The translations under genes were made by a program, and so were the position numbers. Shown here one piece after another: positions 23,226-35,504 of a stretch of 64,000 nt of DNA (position 1 is the stretch's first letter; each line of letters opens with the position of its first letter). The stretch comes from Sipunculus nudus. Its lineage: Eukaryota; Annelida; Sipuncula; Golfingiida; Sipunculidae. Below the pieces are notes generated by a model. The model did not search any database. It was not told where the DNA came from and saw only the letters and a list, made by a program, of their open reading frames with translations. The stretch covers positions 35,285,339-35,349,338 of the forward strand of contig CM049316.1 of the NCBI GenBank assembly GCA_026874595.1, read 5' to 3'.

Positions 23226-23755
23226 TTTTGTTCAGAAAAGACCAGCTCAACAGTCATAAGTGAAAAAGACTTACTTTCAGCCAGTGCATTCCTCATCTTG
23301 GTCATATAAGAGGTATTGCCTGTCACAAATCTGGCAACTCGGCAGGAGCAGCTTACAGTTAATTAAAGTCATTCAGCAGTATTTCCGTGCCCGAAAGTGT
23401 CAATGGTTTCTGTTAAACAGGTATTTCCACCCGGAGTGGTCACTGATACAAATAAAATAGGCTAATTGTGCACAGGCCCGGGGGGGGGGGGGGGGGTTAA
23501 TGTGCACAAGTGGGGGTGGCGGAGCCGATAAACCGTATCGGGGCCCAAAATTTTCTATAGAGCAGAAAATTATGTACGAAATGTAAACGTCTCATTTATT
23601 TTTTTAAAGCTTATATAAATTTCAGTTAGAAGACCCCGCGAGGGACCGGATCTGCCAGGTGTGTCCTATGGGTCACATGAAATGCGCGGAAATGCGGAAG
23701 TTCCGTTTGTCATATGAGAAGCATGTATATGGAGTTATTAATCGGGCTTAAAGGG

Positions 23756-24000
23756 TACTGTGTTGATGTTTTATACAAAATATGTATAAAAATTAACTAT
23801 TATAAAAAATATTAGGGCTACTGTGTTGATGTGTTATGCAAAATATGTATATAGTTTAACAAATATCAGAATAAAAGGGGTACTGTGTTGATGTTTTATA
23901 CAAAATAATTATATAGTTTAACTATTATCAAAATAAAAAAGTTACTGTGTTGATGTTTTATACAAAATATGTATATAGTTTAATTGTTATCAGATCACTC
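23756..24000 (+). repeat. 62 bp tandem repeat, four units
   Basis: TACTGTGTTGATGTTTTATA starts at 23756, 23881 and 23943, with a variant at 23819, giving spacings of 63, 62 and 62. Each unit continues CAAAATATGTATATAGTTTA. The fourth unit trails off into TTATCAGATCACTC. Confidence 0.9.
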
Positions 24001-24699
24001 TCATTAAGGGACTGATGGGCAGACAGGCGCATATTAACATATTCAAAATATCTAAATAATATAACAAAACTCAGACGATTTTAACAACGGACTGTCCCGT
24101 CGACAGACGGACAGTCCAAAAGCAATCCATAAATCGAATAATATTTAGGAAAGTTATCAACCGGAAACGAAAAGGTGAAACATGACATATATACAGACAC
24201 TGTCTATCGGACACGGTCTGTCGAACAGTTCATAAAATGCATCAATGCATTACTGTCGGGTGCGTGTGTGAGATTATTTACGTTTGGCTGCTTTTCGCTG
24301 TATGCTGCCTTCAAGTGTAAAGGTATTCGCTTTGTTTATTAAGGAGTGGCGTTTTTTGTACGTCATGTTATGTAGCTTCTCCTGTTCGCATCTGTTAGCC
24401 ATTGTTGTCATAGCTGGATTAGCGACAATTGACCATGTAATACTGTGTGAGGTTCTTTGTCCTTTAAGTTTCCAAATATATTTGGATAGTTCTGTTTCTG
24501 TTTCCTGGAAGATATATAGTGTCTGTAAAGTTTATCATCATTATTACAGGCAAAGTCAACTTGGGGGGGGGGGGGCTGCTTATCCCCTGGACGCGGGAAT
24601 AATAAGGATATATATAAATTTCCATTCATTATTCATTCTATCAAAACAAAATGACCATCATTTATAAAAAAAACATGTCAGAGTTTTATTCCAAATGAT

Positions 24700-25000
24700 T
24701 TGGTCTCATTAAAGGAACCTATTACGATACCTAACGTCTATTAACTAGATATCATCATTTGAACCTTTTTACAAAAATAGGCTAGAAAATGCTTTGTTAA
24801 CAACTACATGTTTATAACATAAAATCAAACCACATACAAGAAGGACATTTGACAGCAAGTCAAACGAACCAGTTTTGCAAAGGGCGTGTTGCAGACATTG
24901 ACCTTTCAGCTTCCGCACATATGCAACAAACCATCTTAGTATACATGTTTTTCTTTCTGTTTGTCAACATTGGCGTATGTACACGTTTTTTAACAGTTTG
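24700..25000 (+). repeat. Dispersed repeat R3, copy 1
   Basis: Contains CTATTAACTAGATATCATCA, CCTTTTTACAAAAATAGGC, AAGTCAAACGAACCAGTTTT and TTGTCAACATTGGCG. The same modules, in the same order, recur at 39030-39235 and 51445-51690. The copies are 70-80% alike by eye and in the same orientation. Confidence 0.75.
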
Positions 25001-26530
25001 TCGATGAACATTCTCATACATATGTCACACAGGCGTTCTATCTTTTTTAATAGAATTTACCTACAATTCCTTAACATATATACAATGTAAGCCAAAAGTT
25101 ACATAATTTCTACAGAAAAAAGAGATGAATAGCTTACTTTAGACTCTAGAATATATTCAACGGTGGTTACTTATAAAATAAATTCTTGAGTTCTAAAATG
25201 TATGTTTTTACATTATTTGCCGTATTCCCCACTAATAGAGGCCTGGTAAAGTTATAACAACATTGGTCGTTTATATTACATTATTGTCAGTTATCAATAT
25301 TGTGGCAATTTTTATTTCAACATAAACTGTTTTACTATGTTTTCTAAACATTTATTTATTAACACTTAATTATCAATGAAAAAAGGTGCGAACTTCATTA
25401 GTGCAAATATCAAGTAACAGATGGCAGCAGGTGGCAGGACAAATTACGTTGATGACATGGCACAACACTGCTGGAACAAAATTATTGGTCCATGTTGCAT
25501 CCTTCCACTAGGTTCCGTGGAAATTTGATCAGAAGTACTTGTGTTAAGTCGATATAATATTAATTGCCTAGTGTCTACATTATTTAAACTATCCACGACT
25601 GATTTAATTTAAATTTGTTTAGTCCATGTGTAGTGCGAAACCCTTGATAATTAATTCAATTTTGTTTTCTTCTGCCTATGTTTGAGATGGTCAAAAAGTG
25701 ATGTCTGGTTAAAGTGGCAGTCTATTTTTTTGTTTACTTGACCTAACTGTCTGCTCATTTTGCTGAGATTTCAACATGGGACCGGACGGATATGAAAATG
25801 AGTCTGAAAACTCGAGATAGAATAAAATATCTTCGTCTTTTTTGACGTCTCACAATACAATAGGTACGAGGGTGTTGCAGTTGGATCATTTTGTAAATAT
25901 GTTTGTATATGGATGTGCGGACCTGTAACTGAGAAACTATATCGAGAGTATTATATATTAGTAAACGTCAAAATACGGCTACATGTCACTGAAGCTACCA
26001 ATAACGGATAAATATTCGCACAACATGTCGCTTGTGATCGTTGGCGGAAATCCTGTATTTTGATTTACTAATCATGTAAACACTATATCGCTGGGCAGTC
26101 TTACGATACGATAGCCTCACACGGTCTCCCGCAGTCTTTTGCACAAGTCATATAGCGATCGATAATATACAAAATCTTTACCACCGATCATAAAGCGATT
26201 GGTAATATATGTAGTCTCTTAGTAGTCACATCAGTACCGTTTGACTGCATGTGATAGTCTTCATCGACCATGCAAGCAGGTCTCGCCTTAGGCAGCCACT
26301 GATGTCAGCCCGATCATGTGGACCCCAATTTGAATACACCAGCATTTATCCCGTTTTTTCGTTGTTCATATAGTTCCTGTTAGATGGCGCTGTAATAGTC
26401 ACTGCTCGAACGAATACACACGATCTCAGGATTTATTCGAAAATATAGGATATCATCCCCCTAAGGCAACACCTGGCACGGTTCATGATAACTCGAGAAT
26501 AAAAACGGACATTTCCATGCCGTTGCCAAA
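25000..26530. other. No recognisable gene
   Basis: AT-rich with no sustained coding frame. GATGGCGCTGTAATAGTCAC at 26383 is a short CpG-containing patch of no assigned function. Confidence 0.5.
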
Positions 26531-26539
26531 GTGGAGTTG

Positions 26540-27580
26540 CGAGGAAAATGTCAAGTGGTACTACCGATAATAATAATATACATTTTTAGGGAATGCTCAG
26601 TTTCGATATCTTTATCTAATGCATTAACATGGCATCTAGGTTTATACTTACGAAGATCTGGACAGTGCCGTTTTAGATTTTTTTTTCTCATTTTCCTCAG
26701 TCGCTGTTTTCGGATCTGATGCAGAGCGAAGAAAATGTACAATAACGGATACAGTGTTATATTGAGCGGCAACACGAAGACTGCGAGCCAGGATGACCAG
26801 AGTTACGAAAGTCGTAAAGATAATGGGCACCGTACATGGTTACAATTTAAGATAAATCTGCAAGCGAGATCAAAATTGGCTTCGTCAACTTCCCGACCAG
26901 CTGCCTCTCTTGCCTCATCCAGAGTATGGTTGATCAGTATATAGGAGACCAGGATAAATAGAAAGGACATTAAATTGAAGAGTAGAAAAAGGAACATAAA
27001 GTATTCCCTATCCTTAGTCTTGCCAGCTGAGAAGACACCCTCAGTTCTGTGTAGTTATCTCCGGAAAAGTGTAGCAAAGACAGCAAAGAAACACCACTTG
27101 AAACTGGTTATTAAGAGTTTCTTTAGGGTGATGGGGACAACAAGGCTATAGCACGCTCAACTGTGTTCACAAATATAGCATATACACAGATATATATCTT
27201 GACAAAGTGGAGAAAAACCAGGCCAGACTGCAAGAAATACTGGCACGCCATTCGTCCGCATAAAACATACAAGTACCTCGATATTGCACGTCATCTGATC
27301 CAAATATTAGTAAATAAATGCCCATTAGAAGGTTACAGATCACAAGGTTAACCGGCATTACGGGGGTACTATGCTTTTCTTGTGCTATCAGTCTACTTAC
27401 TAGCCACGTTGCCACCTGTTGCTGCCACTCCATGAACCCATATTGCTACTTGAAGTACGCTATTTGCCATCAGGTCCCCACATGAAGAAAATATGTCACC
27501 AGATGGTGCAGTTCGGGACATTTTTGGCAAAACAACAATATTAAAAAGCGTCTGTGTCACACCCCCATGACATCGCAATT
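26540..27580 (-). pseudogene. Broken GRL101-like LRR G-protein-coupled receptor, 7TM region
   Basis: Minus strand from 27580 to 26540. Pieces in order: SSCGDLMANSVLQVAIWVHG (TM1 entry, ~27480-27420); NLVICNLLMGIYLLIFGSDD, then YADEWRASISCSLAWFFSTL and SRYISVYML (TM2, first extracellular loop with conserved Cys, TM3; 27340-27170); a damaged TM4 and loop 2 with YTE/GVFSAGKTKDREY in two frames (~27050-27000); MFLFLLFNLMSFLFILVSYI (TM5, 26997-26938); loop 3 with AREAAGREVDEANFDLACRF; TM6 split by frameshifts, VPIIFTTFVTLV (~26820-26785); WLAVFVLPLNITLYPLLYIF (TM7 with an NPxxY-like YPLLY, ~26785-26725); and the basic tail HQIRKQRLRKMRKKN. This order fits the GRL101/LGR subfamily of rhodopsin-like receptors. 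At least four shifts prevent a functional product. The LRR ectodomain expected upstream (above 27580) was not recognised. Confidence 0.8.
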
Positions 27581-28203
27581 AAAACATGTCAAAATGGCCC
27601 CTATATAGCATTATACTACCCATAGTAATATTGAGACACAAGGTAAGTAAAGACTGTCGGAGGACCCCAAATGACCTGCAATAAAAACTCATTCATTTCC
27701 AACATACCGACGGAGTGGTACGAACTTATCTCTTGCATGCACATAAAATTGACCCAAATGGTTCCGTCTGACACAAAACTAACTCGCGTTACGGTCCCTA
27801 GCAGCGTATAATTAGCTGTTTAATCAGCCACAGCGGAGCACTGTTTACCGGTCTTCACAGCCACTACAGTCGACGAGGCCCGAGCGGATTCCGACAGATC
27901 GGCCACTCTCTCAATGGGCAGTTTTGCATCGAATCAGTCTACCGTTTCTTTCTGGACAATATGATTTTCCAGTAACTAGCTGCCCATGTCCCCCTTCTCA
28001 CTTCTATTTGTTGTAAGCGCTCATCTTCCTGAGCTTGTCCCATACAATCTACTCGCATATTTTTTATAAAACTCCAAAGGTATGCACTCCTCTGAATAAC
28101 ACCTGAATGTGGAACAGTTCACCTTTACCCTTTTTTCTGTCCCTCCTCTGATCCGTCCAGATAGTCAATGATATAATCACCGAATTTCTTCATCCACACA
28201 CTG
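27580..28203. other. Upstream of the GPCR remnant, nothing recognised
   Basis: This is where the leucine-rich ectodomain of a GRL101-like receptor would lie on the minus strand. I could not read LRR signatures there, so the receptor copy appears truncated or decayed beyond recognition. Confidence 0.4.
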
Positions 28204-28433
28204 CAGAGTTGGGTCAAAAAGTACTCGTACTCATAGTACTCGTACTCATGAGTACTTTTATGAGTACTCAGTACTCGTACTCGAGTACTTTTTAAAAATT
28301 ACTCGGTACTCATATGAGTACTTTATGAGTACTTTTGTGAATTTCAAATTTCATTACAATTTCTAAATAAACTTTTATCTCAATCTATAATAGTAGTAAT
28401 AGTTTATTATAGTATATAATAGCAAGATATTAT

Positions 28434-28492
<59 letters not shown>
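28434..28492. repeat. (TA)n microsatellite inside the hAT remnant
   Basis: About 29 TA units with one short interruption, lying in the left part of the hAT element. Confidence 0.95.
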
Positions 28493-28496
<4 letters not shown>

Positions 28497-28579
28497 CATT
28501 TATAACAGTTCTTATAGTAATATGTTTTATATAAAGATTAGCTGTGTGAAGTCAGTACTAAGCATTCCAAAAACTTGAT

Positions 28580-28978
28580 GCCCTAGAACTTGCCACCAAG
28601 ATCACTGCCCTTGACCGAAACATACTGACTGACTGGCTGAATATCATGGAGCCCTTCGTTGACATCTCAACAAACCTTCAGGCTGACAGAAAGGTCACTT
28701 CATCATTAGTGGTGCTACCATTGACTCCCTGAAAGATCACATCAGCGGGGCCGATACTGGAAGAAACATCAGACCCACTTGAGTTTTGGAAAATGGCTGA
28801 GGGTCGTTTTCCGTTCCTGGCAAATCTTGCTCAGCAATACCTAGCACTGACCGCCTCATCTGCTCCAGTGGAGAGAGTTTTTAGTGTTTCTGGGAAGATT
28901 CTCAAGCCTGACAGGGCAAAAATGAGCGATCAAACCTTTGAGACTCAAATGTTTCTAAAATGCAACTGTCATATATAG
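28580..28978 (+). pseudogene. hAT transposase, C-terminal fragment
   Basis: Reads ITALDRNILTDWLNIMEPFV (28600-28660), then a stop and shift near 28730, then PLEFWKMAEGRFPFLANLAQ, YLALTASSAPVERVFSVSGK and DRAKMSDQTFETQMFLKCN, ending at TAG 28976. The W(K)...FP.LA..A..YLA..ASSAP.ERVFS..G block is the hAT dimerisation domain with its invariant ASSAPxERVFS core. The BED finger and most of the catalytic domain are missing, so the copy is inactive. Confidence 0.9.
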
Positions 28979-29519
28979 TTTGTAATACTTTGATATATCC
29001 ACATGTGTATATATACCGGTAGCCATTTTGTTTTAGTTTCTGAACATTTCCACCGGTATTTTTAATACATCATTATGTAAATTGTCTATTTTGTCCTGGA
29101 TCATAATTATATTTTTGAGAACGAAGGAAACCGAATGTTTCTTCAATGTAACCATCTACCATGATCAGTTAATGCTTTGATATATTTTCAAGTTTATATG
29201 ACTTGTTTATATGCCCTAGATAGAGCATGCATTTTGCTTCAGTATTTTGATTAAGCATAACACAATATTGTATATCTTATATTTTGTCCTGGATTTTTTA
29301 TTAATAAAAAATGTTGTAACTTTATGAGTCTGTATTAACTAAATAACCTCATTAAATAATTTTTGTTACAAAAAGTACTCATTAAAGTACTCATGAGTAC
29401 ATTTTGAGTACTCGGTACTCGTACTCGAGTACTTTCAAAAACATTGCAAAAGTACTCTTACTTGTAAAGTACTGAGTACTCGCACTCGAGTACTTTAAAG
29501 TACTCGGACCCAATGCTAT

Positions 29520-30567
29520 CACACTAACCATTCTTACTCCTTCCCTTGCCGGGAGGCAGGATGAATCTGTTCAGTTTACCTCATCGGAGTAATCAAAACA
29601 GTCTGGTTGAAATCAAAATATTATCAATAAAGAACACACCCGCCATCCGCACACTGGAAGAAAACTTTCTTCGCAAGCGCATCATTGTTCGTCTTCACCA
29701 TCCAGACAGTCAATTACACCGTCACACTGGTGTAACCCTAAGATGCAGGTCTCATCGTGGCATCGATATTGATCAGCAGAATACTCTGTCTCTAATGTCA
29801 GTTGGGTGAAATGGCGTCAGTAGAGAGGGACATAATTTTCAGGTTTTTCCTTTTCAAAAAACCAGAAATGCTCCAGATGAATAAGCGGGTGAAAGCAAGG
29901 TGCGAGCTGAGTGACGAAGTATAATATTTCCCCCTTTGGATGGTTTGCCTGTTATGCTTTTAACAGAAAAGTATTGAGCAGATTTTAGGGAAATTTTGTG
30001 AAGGATAAGGATAATTTCTAATCCAAATGATAAAAAAAATTGCGACATAGGCCGATAATTTGTTCCAGCGAGGGACAGAGGCATGTATCGATCGGGGTAA
30101 GGACCGCTTCGGTTCATCGCACCTATGGCCCATGTTTGTAAAGGGTGACACGAAATAAAAATATATGCATTACGATCCTGGCACCGGTATGAAGCTACGA
30201 CTACACATATTTTGTTAGAGTTAAAAAGTACTTAAATACATCAGCAAAATTTAGTTATATATAAGTTAACAGGACCAAAGTGCTGTTTTGAGCAGACCAT
30301 TCAGGAGTAGTGTTCTAGGATCCAATTTCTCCTTTACACATTATTACATTCACAAAAATTAAACAGGTATATTAAAAAACAACCGTTAAAATAAATGTTT
30401 AGCTTTTCACTGATTGTTCACTGTAATACAACAAACATATTATATCAAATATTAACTTGATAATTCAATGATAAAACATACTAAGACCACTAAGGGAGAA
30501 ACTTACAGATAAAGGGTGTAAAAAGACTGCAGAACAACAGGTTATTTCACTTGAGTATTATTCATCT

Positions 30568-30569
<2 letters not shown>
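29520..30569. other. No recognisable gene
   Basis: An 87-codon plus-strand frame at 29546-29809 and a minus frame at 29854-30117 have no recognisable features. A + strand motif ATTATTCATCTCGG leads into the GA tract at 30570. Confidence 0.45.

Positions 30570-30617
<48 letters not shown>
30570..30617. repeat. (GA)n microsatellite
   Basis: A perfect run of about 24 GA units. Confidence 0.95.
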
Positions 30618-30622
<5 letters not shown>

Positions 30623-30954
30623 ATGTATTTGTGAGCGGAATAAGATATACAAAACAAGATATTCAATCCCTCCATTTAATCATTAACTAGATATCAATGG
30701 CTTTTGACAACGACGGGGACGAAATAAATGGCCTATGTCTCATTTGAAAAAAAAGCATTTGAATTAAAGTCATACTATGGCGATTTACATTACTTTCAAC
30801 AATTTTTTTATTATACCCCGGGTGTTATCCTTACCCTCCACAAGATTTTTTTAACAAAGTTCTTTTCAATACTTGGGTAAAGTTGCTGATAGAAAATAAA
30901 ACAATTCACCAAGGGCACAACATAATACCTCAAGACACATGTCGGAAGTATGAA

Positions 30955-31660
30955 AATTACGCTCCCGAGGCAGCAGAAATCTTATGCTTCTAAAGAAGCA
31001 ACTGATTTTCACGCTGCCAGCTTTGAACGTTTATGATATATTTAGACACCAAATGGCGGTTCGTTGTCCGCTGAAAAAATCGTGCGTATGATGTGACAAG
31101 CAGCCAACCAGATGCCAATAAACAAACACTCGACAGGCATCCTGGCTCCGCACTATAGCTGCGCTTCAAGCGCCGTTTGAAGACAGTTAACGGTCGAATT
31201 TTAATTGCTCCCTCTGCATTCTTTCATCATCGACCGATTCGATTCTGACAGTGTGACTGTGTTAGCGTAGCCATGTATCTGCTGTCTGCAGAACTGAAAC
31301 CAGCCAGCGAGGTGTGCACGCAGCCTTTGTTGTTACGTTTCGTTTGAATTACAGCTCACCGGCCGGGCATCCTATGTGCCCAAGGCCCTAAGCAAACCAC
31401 GTCGGCGGGAATTCTCTCCGCGCCTGTGGCCTGTTCAGACGGTTACTCGAACGATGAGCTCTCACTCAAAACGAAATGAACATGATTGGCTCCGTGTATT
31501 CCTCGCTTGGCCGTGTCTTCCAGCACAAGGTCTCACCTGATTGGACAAGAATACAGTGCTCCCCTCTGGTGTAGCAATTCAGGATACGAGGTCATAAAAA
31601 TAACAGCGCTTACCATATAGGCAGTAGCCCTACAGTTAAAGCGCTGTGTAAAGAGCGTAT
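30955..31660 (+). repeat. Dispersed repeat R1, uninterrupted copy
   Basis: Begins TTACGCTCCCGAGGCAGCAG and ends about AAAGCGCTGTGTAAAGAGCG. The same ~700 bp, in the same order, occur at 48885-50250, where a 476 bp hAT-type MITE is inserted at the site that here reads GTTAGCGTAGCCATG (31260-31275). It includes CTCGACAGGCATCCTGGCTC, CAGCCAGCGAGGTGTGCACG and GTTTCGTTTGAATTACAGCT. It is GC-richer than the surroundings. No coding frame is shared by the copies. Confidence 0.8.
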
Positions 31661-31804
31661 ATGAAAATTTGATTACTTTAAAGCTGAATTTTTTTTACTG
31701 GCAAGCAAATAAATGCTTTAACAAATTCATTTCACGATAATGGATATATGTAATAGGATTCCAGTGACAGCAGAGCCAGTCAGTTACTGGAGATATATTT
31801 TTTC

Positions 31805-32002
31805 ATGCTGCATTCAGTTGCTGATAAACCTGTTGAGAACAGTGTGGATGGAAGAACTATTAAGAAACGATTAATATTTGACATTTTTCGCGAACAGGCC
31901 ATCACCGTGCCATCTATCAGGAAAAACCTGAACAACGCAAGAACGGACATCATGCTGGTCCATTTAATTAACGACGCTGATGAGACTAAGAAATGTCAGT
32001 GA
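31805..32002 (+). CDS. Unrecognised open frame, possible exon
   Basis: A 65-codon frame with protein-like composition: ENSVDGRTIKKRLIFDIFRE, then AITVPSIRKNLNNARTDIM and HLINDADETKKCQ. It ends at TGA in CAGTGAGTAAAA, which also contains a donor-like AG|TGAGTA/GTGAGT. No family was recognised and no partner exon was found. Confidence 0.25.
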   Translation: MLHSVADKPVENSVDGRTIKKRLIFDIFREQAITVPSIRKNLNNARTDIMLVHLINDADETKKCQ

Positions 32003-34570
32003 GTAAAATGTGTTTGCAAACATACCTGACACACTGTCTAATTAATCTAATTTATAATAAAGTTTGATTTATTATAGCGATAGTCAAACATGTTGAAAGT
32101 CCCGGTCAGTCGTACTTTCTACTTAATAGTTTATACATATACTACATATTACTACAGAGTCCGTAATTCGGAGGTTCTCCTGTATTTAAATACCTCTGTA
32201 CTGTGTTGTTGTTTATTATAACAGACTTTTCTTTAACGTATGTCATTCTGTCCTTAACCGTTACTGTAAAATACACAACTGTCATTGTGCCAAAGTAATG
32301 TCGTCTTACCTTCTCCGAATCTTAAACGGTCGCCTAGTCGTAAAATGTACGCATTTGGCGAGAACACCAGCTGTTATACATCTGTAACTTACTTTTAAGA
32401 AAAAAGCCCTGAGAAGGTTTCCATCTGATCTGATATGCTCACAGTGACGTCATTTTCAGAAAGTGCAGGTGATGGGTTTATATGTGTGTGTAAGACAAGG
32501 AATACGAGTATATCTAGGTTAGTGAGAGAGGGTTAATTGATTTGAAGGGGGTTTAAATTTATATGGAGAGATATATGTGATTTTCTTACCCTAACATTAA
32601 TGATGCACTGATAACCACGTACAAATCCATTATTTTTTCAAAGAAGCAAAATTAGTTTATTAACTTATTATCATTCAAATGGTGAGTGTGTGCAAGATGG
32701 AAAGATAATAAATTCCATGATCCATAGTATCATAAAATCCTAGCAAATATGGAAGCCTGTTACTATTCCTTTCTCAGTATTGATATTGTCACGGAACCTA
32801 ATATCAACAGATCACGTATGCGTGATGAACATAAATTTTGTCAAGGAGATAAAAAAATCAGATTCTGTAACACTGGGCAGCGTGAAATGTCTAGGGGAAT
32901 GAATAAAAAAGTCAGTGTTTTTTTGTTAACAAATAACTATAATTTATTCTTAAAACAACCCTAACAATACAATACACTAAATCAATGCAATGACACAGTA
33001 TAACAGCAGTATATCAGCAAATCAATACAATCACACAGTAAAAAGACAAAGTGCACAGTACCTGGATACCACACTGTCACAGAGACAAGTCCTTTAAAAT
33101 GTATAAGCCGGACGAACAGTTCACACAAATTCTCTCGAAGAATAACAGTCTAATATAAAGCTCTTGCAACAAAAAGTAAACTGAAGACGAAATAAGGTTC
33201 GTCACAAAATCCAGAAGAAAATCTTTGGAAATCTATAATTGCCGCACTTATCGGAATAGGTCCCACAAACTATTTATTAAATAGTTAGTTAAAACTATCT
33301 ATTTTTTAACTTCTCACCTCCAGCCGAGAACCTTGCATCGCTCGAACGTTCTAATGAATCTAACACAGTACACACGTTCAAAGAACATACCAGAACAAAG
33401 AACGCCGTGTATCTAGGGTTCAACCAATGCGGATTAAACCGAGGCTGCAGCATCCGGCCAGGCGAGCCCGCCACAACACGAGCCACGCGTGGCACACAAA
33501 CAAAACGCCAACAACACACGGAACACCCGTGCGCACAACAAAACAATCATCTGCAAGACCGCTGCACACAATAAAAGAGGCACCCGTAACAATATTAAAG
33601 CATTATGTAATTTAATATCAGAGGCAAAACCGAAGAAAATACTCATGCTGACATTGCAAAAACAGTGTAGAGATAAACTGAAATGTTCTATGTAATGGTT
33701 TTTCTGCTCATGCGGGCTGGATGACGCTGCAGATATGAAAGGTAATACAAGCTGCACGACGTGAGATAAACCATGATTTTTGTGTGAGCATTCATTACGT
33801 CTAGTCATGTTGTCGCCCATACTAACAATATTTTACAGGAAGGATCGTATAATCTGAAATAATCAGTAAATAATTGCTGTTTCATACCAACTGTCTACAC
33901 AGATTATATGAATACATGTTGATAGAAGAGTATCAGTAATAAAGGGGCCACCAGTACGTTTGGTAAATATAATTACTGTAACACATGCGGGACTGACAGG
34001 TTGTAACGCAAGCAAGTTCTCTTTTGACCCAACCATCAGTGACGATCTAATTATTATAAATTACCAATGGTTCGATGATTTGTTACTTCAAGGTATTCAA
34101 AATTCGTATGTTGGTAATTATCTCTTACATTATATTTTGCTTTGAAACAGGACCCTTCCATGCGATATTAGGTACTTTTATGTTGTGATTTTGTTTAAAG
34201 AGGTTTGGTTGATATGAGAGTGGGAATTGCAAGATTCTATTGCTCTATTGAAAAATTAATACATTACGTCCAATTTATCGTGGCCACTCTCCGGAGTGAA
34301 TTAAAGCCTTAGTATATATTCACCCGCGAATCCAGTGCACAGAGTGAGAGATCGACTGCAGCATGAATATAATTTGTCGGTTTATTTTTCTTTTCCATGT
34401 TCTTGAAATTGCACATATGTACAAAATTATAAAATAATGCCTCTATGATGCGTTATTAACACACGTATAGCGGGAGCACAAACGGGAAATTGTTGACGAC
34501 TTGGTGGTCCATCATTAAATAAAATTAAACTGAAAACTAGTGATTGGCATATAAAGGAATGAAAGCCTCC
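32003..34570. other. No recognisable gene
   Basis: Contains opposing Arg/Thr- or Cys/Val-rich frames around 33295-33820 that are mirror images on the two strands, a sign of composition rather than coding. TGACGTCA occurs at about 32444. Confidence 0.45.
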
Positions 34571-34577
34571 GTCATGT

Positions 34578-34618
34578 GTTTTTTTTGGGGGGTGGGGGGG
34601 GGGGTGGGGGGGGGGTGT
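34578..34618. repeat. Poly-T/poly-G tract
   Basis: T8 is followed by about thirty G residues with three T interruptions. A matching C-rich tract lies at 34918-34942. Such tracts often collapse in assemblies. Confidence 0.9.
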
Positions 34619-34949
34619 GGTCATATTGTGAGATGCCCCCAATACCGTGTTTGTATTCACATATTTGTCCATCATTCCCAGGTTCAATCGGCATAAATGA
34701 CCGTAAATTTGTGAATATTCCTTGATGACGTTCCTGATTCCGTATCATGTACCAGATCCACACCAAAATATAATTGATGTTTATTTACCCATTCCCGAAT
34801 GGCTCTGCAAATTTCATGAGTTATATTGTAAAAACACACACTCGAAAACACACACATGAACCGGGATGAACGCATATTATAACAGGAGCTAGCAGCGATT
34901 TCTTAAAATAATTTACCCCGCCCCCCCCCCGCCCCCCCTCCCTTTCTCT

Positions 34950-35500
34950 CCTTATTCATGTAAGAGGGTTAATCTCTGCTTTCAGGGTAGAATTTTGCGA
35001 CCACATCCTTTTGGGACTTGGTTCGAATCAGCAACCATAGATAATCAGGCTGTCTTAACATGCAACGTTAGTTTGTCCATCCGTTGTGATTGCAGTGTGT
35101 GATGACAACCAGACGTTTTGAAGATCGGGTCTCTAAGTGCTGGTGTCGTATGAAGAAAAAAAAAACCCAGCACACGTGGCCTTTGTTTACCGAGAAGTCA
35201 GAAAGAGGCGATCAGAGCTGTAAAAAATGTCGTGGGGGTAAGCTACACATGGTGACGCCTCAAAGACCACTGCCACCACTTCCCCTATTGCACAATATAG
35301 CATGATGTATTTTTTTACACGAAAACATTCTTTTCACAATAACGTGGATATATGATCAACTTTGTTATTGTTGTGTCAGTTTCAGGGAGCATTTATCCTC
35401 ATACAGACAACGGCACTTTGATTGCCATCCACGTGAGGAGAATCAAATAAAAGATGCATACTAACTTACATTACAGGAAACTTCGTCATTTCCTTAAGCC
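34950..35500. other. No recognisable gene
   Basis: The short plus-strand frame at 35090-35305 has no domain character. GGTTCGAATCAGC at 35021 resembles a B box but has no tRNA-like context. Confidence 0.45.
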
Positions 35501-35504
35501 TGTA

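Larger units (their letters stand above)
28204..29518 (+). mobile_element. hAT transposon remnant with terminal repeats
   Basis: The left end CAGAGTTGGGTC (28204-28215) pairs with the right end GACCCAATGCTA (29507-29518), an imperfect inverted repeat of hAT type (CAG...TTGGGTC). Flanking 8-mers ACACACTG (28196-28203) and TCACACTA (29519-29526) agree at 6 of 8 positions, as expected for an aged hAT target duplication. Inside both ends are arrays of GTACTCGTACTCGAGTAC-like palindromic words, typical subterminal transposase sites. The centre encodes the C-terminal part of a hAT transposase (28580-28975). A (TA)n tract at 28434-28492 interrupts it. Confidence 0.85.

Noticed and set aside
33295-33820. 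Opposed open frames that might mark an LTR element or a gene.
   Set aside because: No second LTR, primer-binding site or polymerase sequence nearby; the frames mirror each other on opposite strands.
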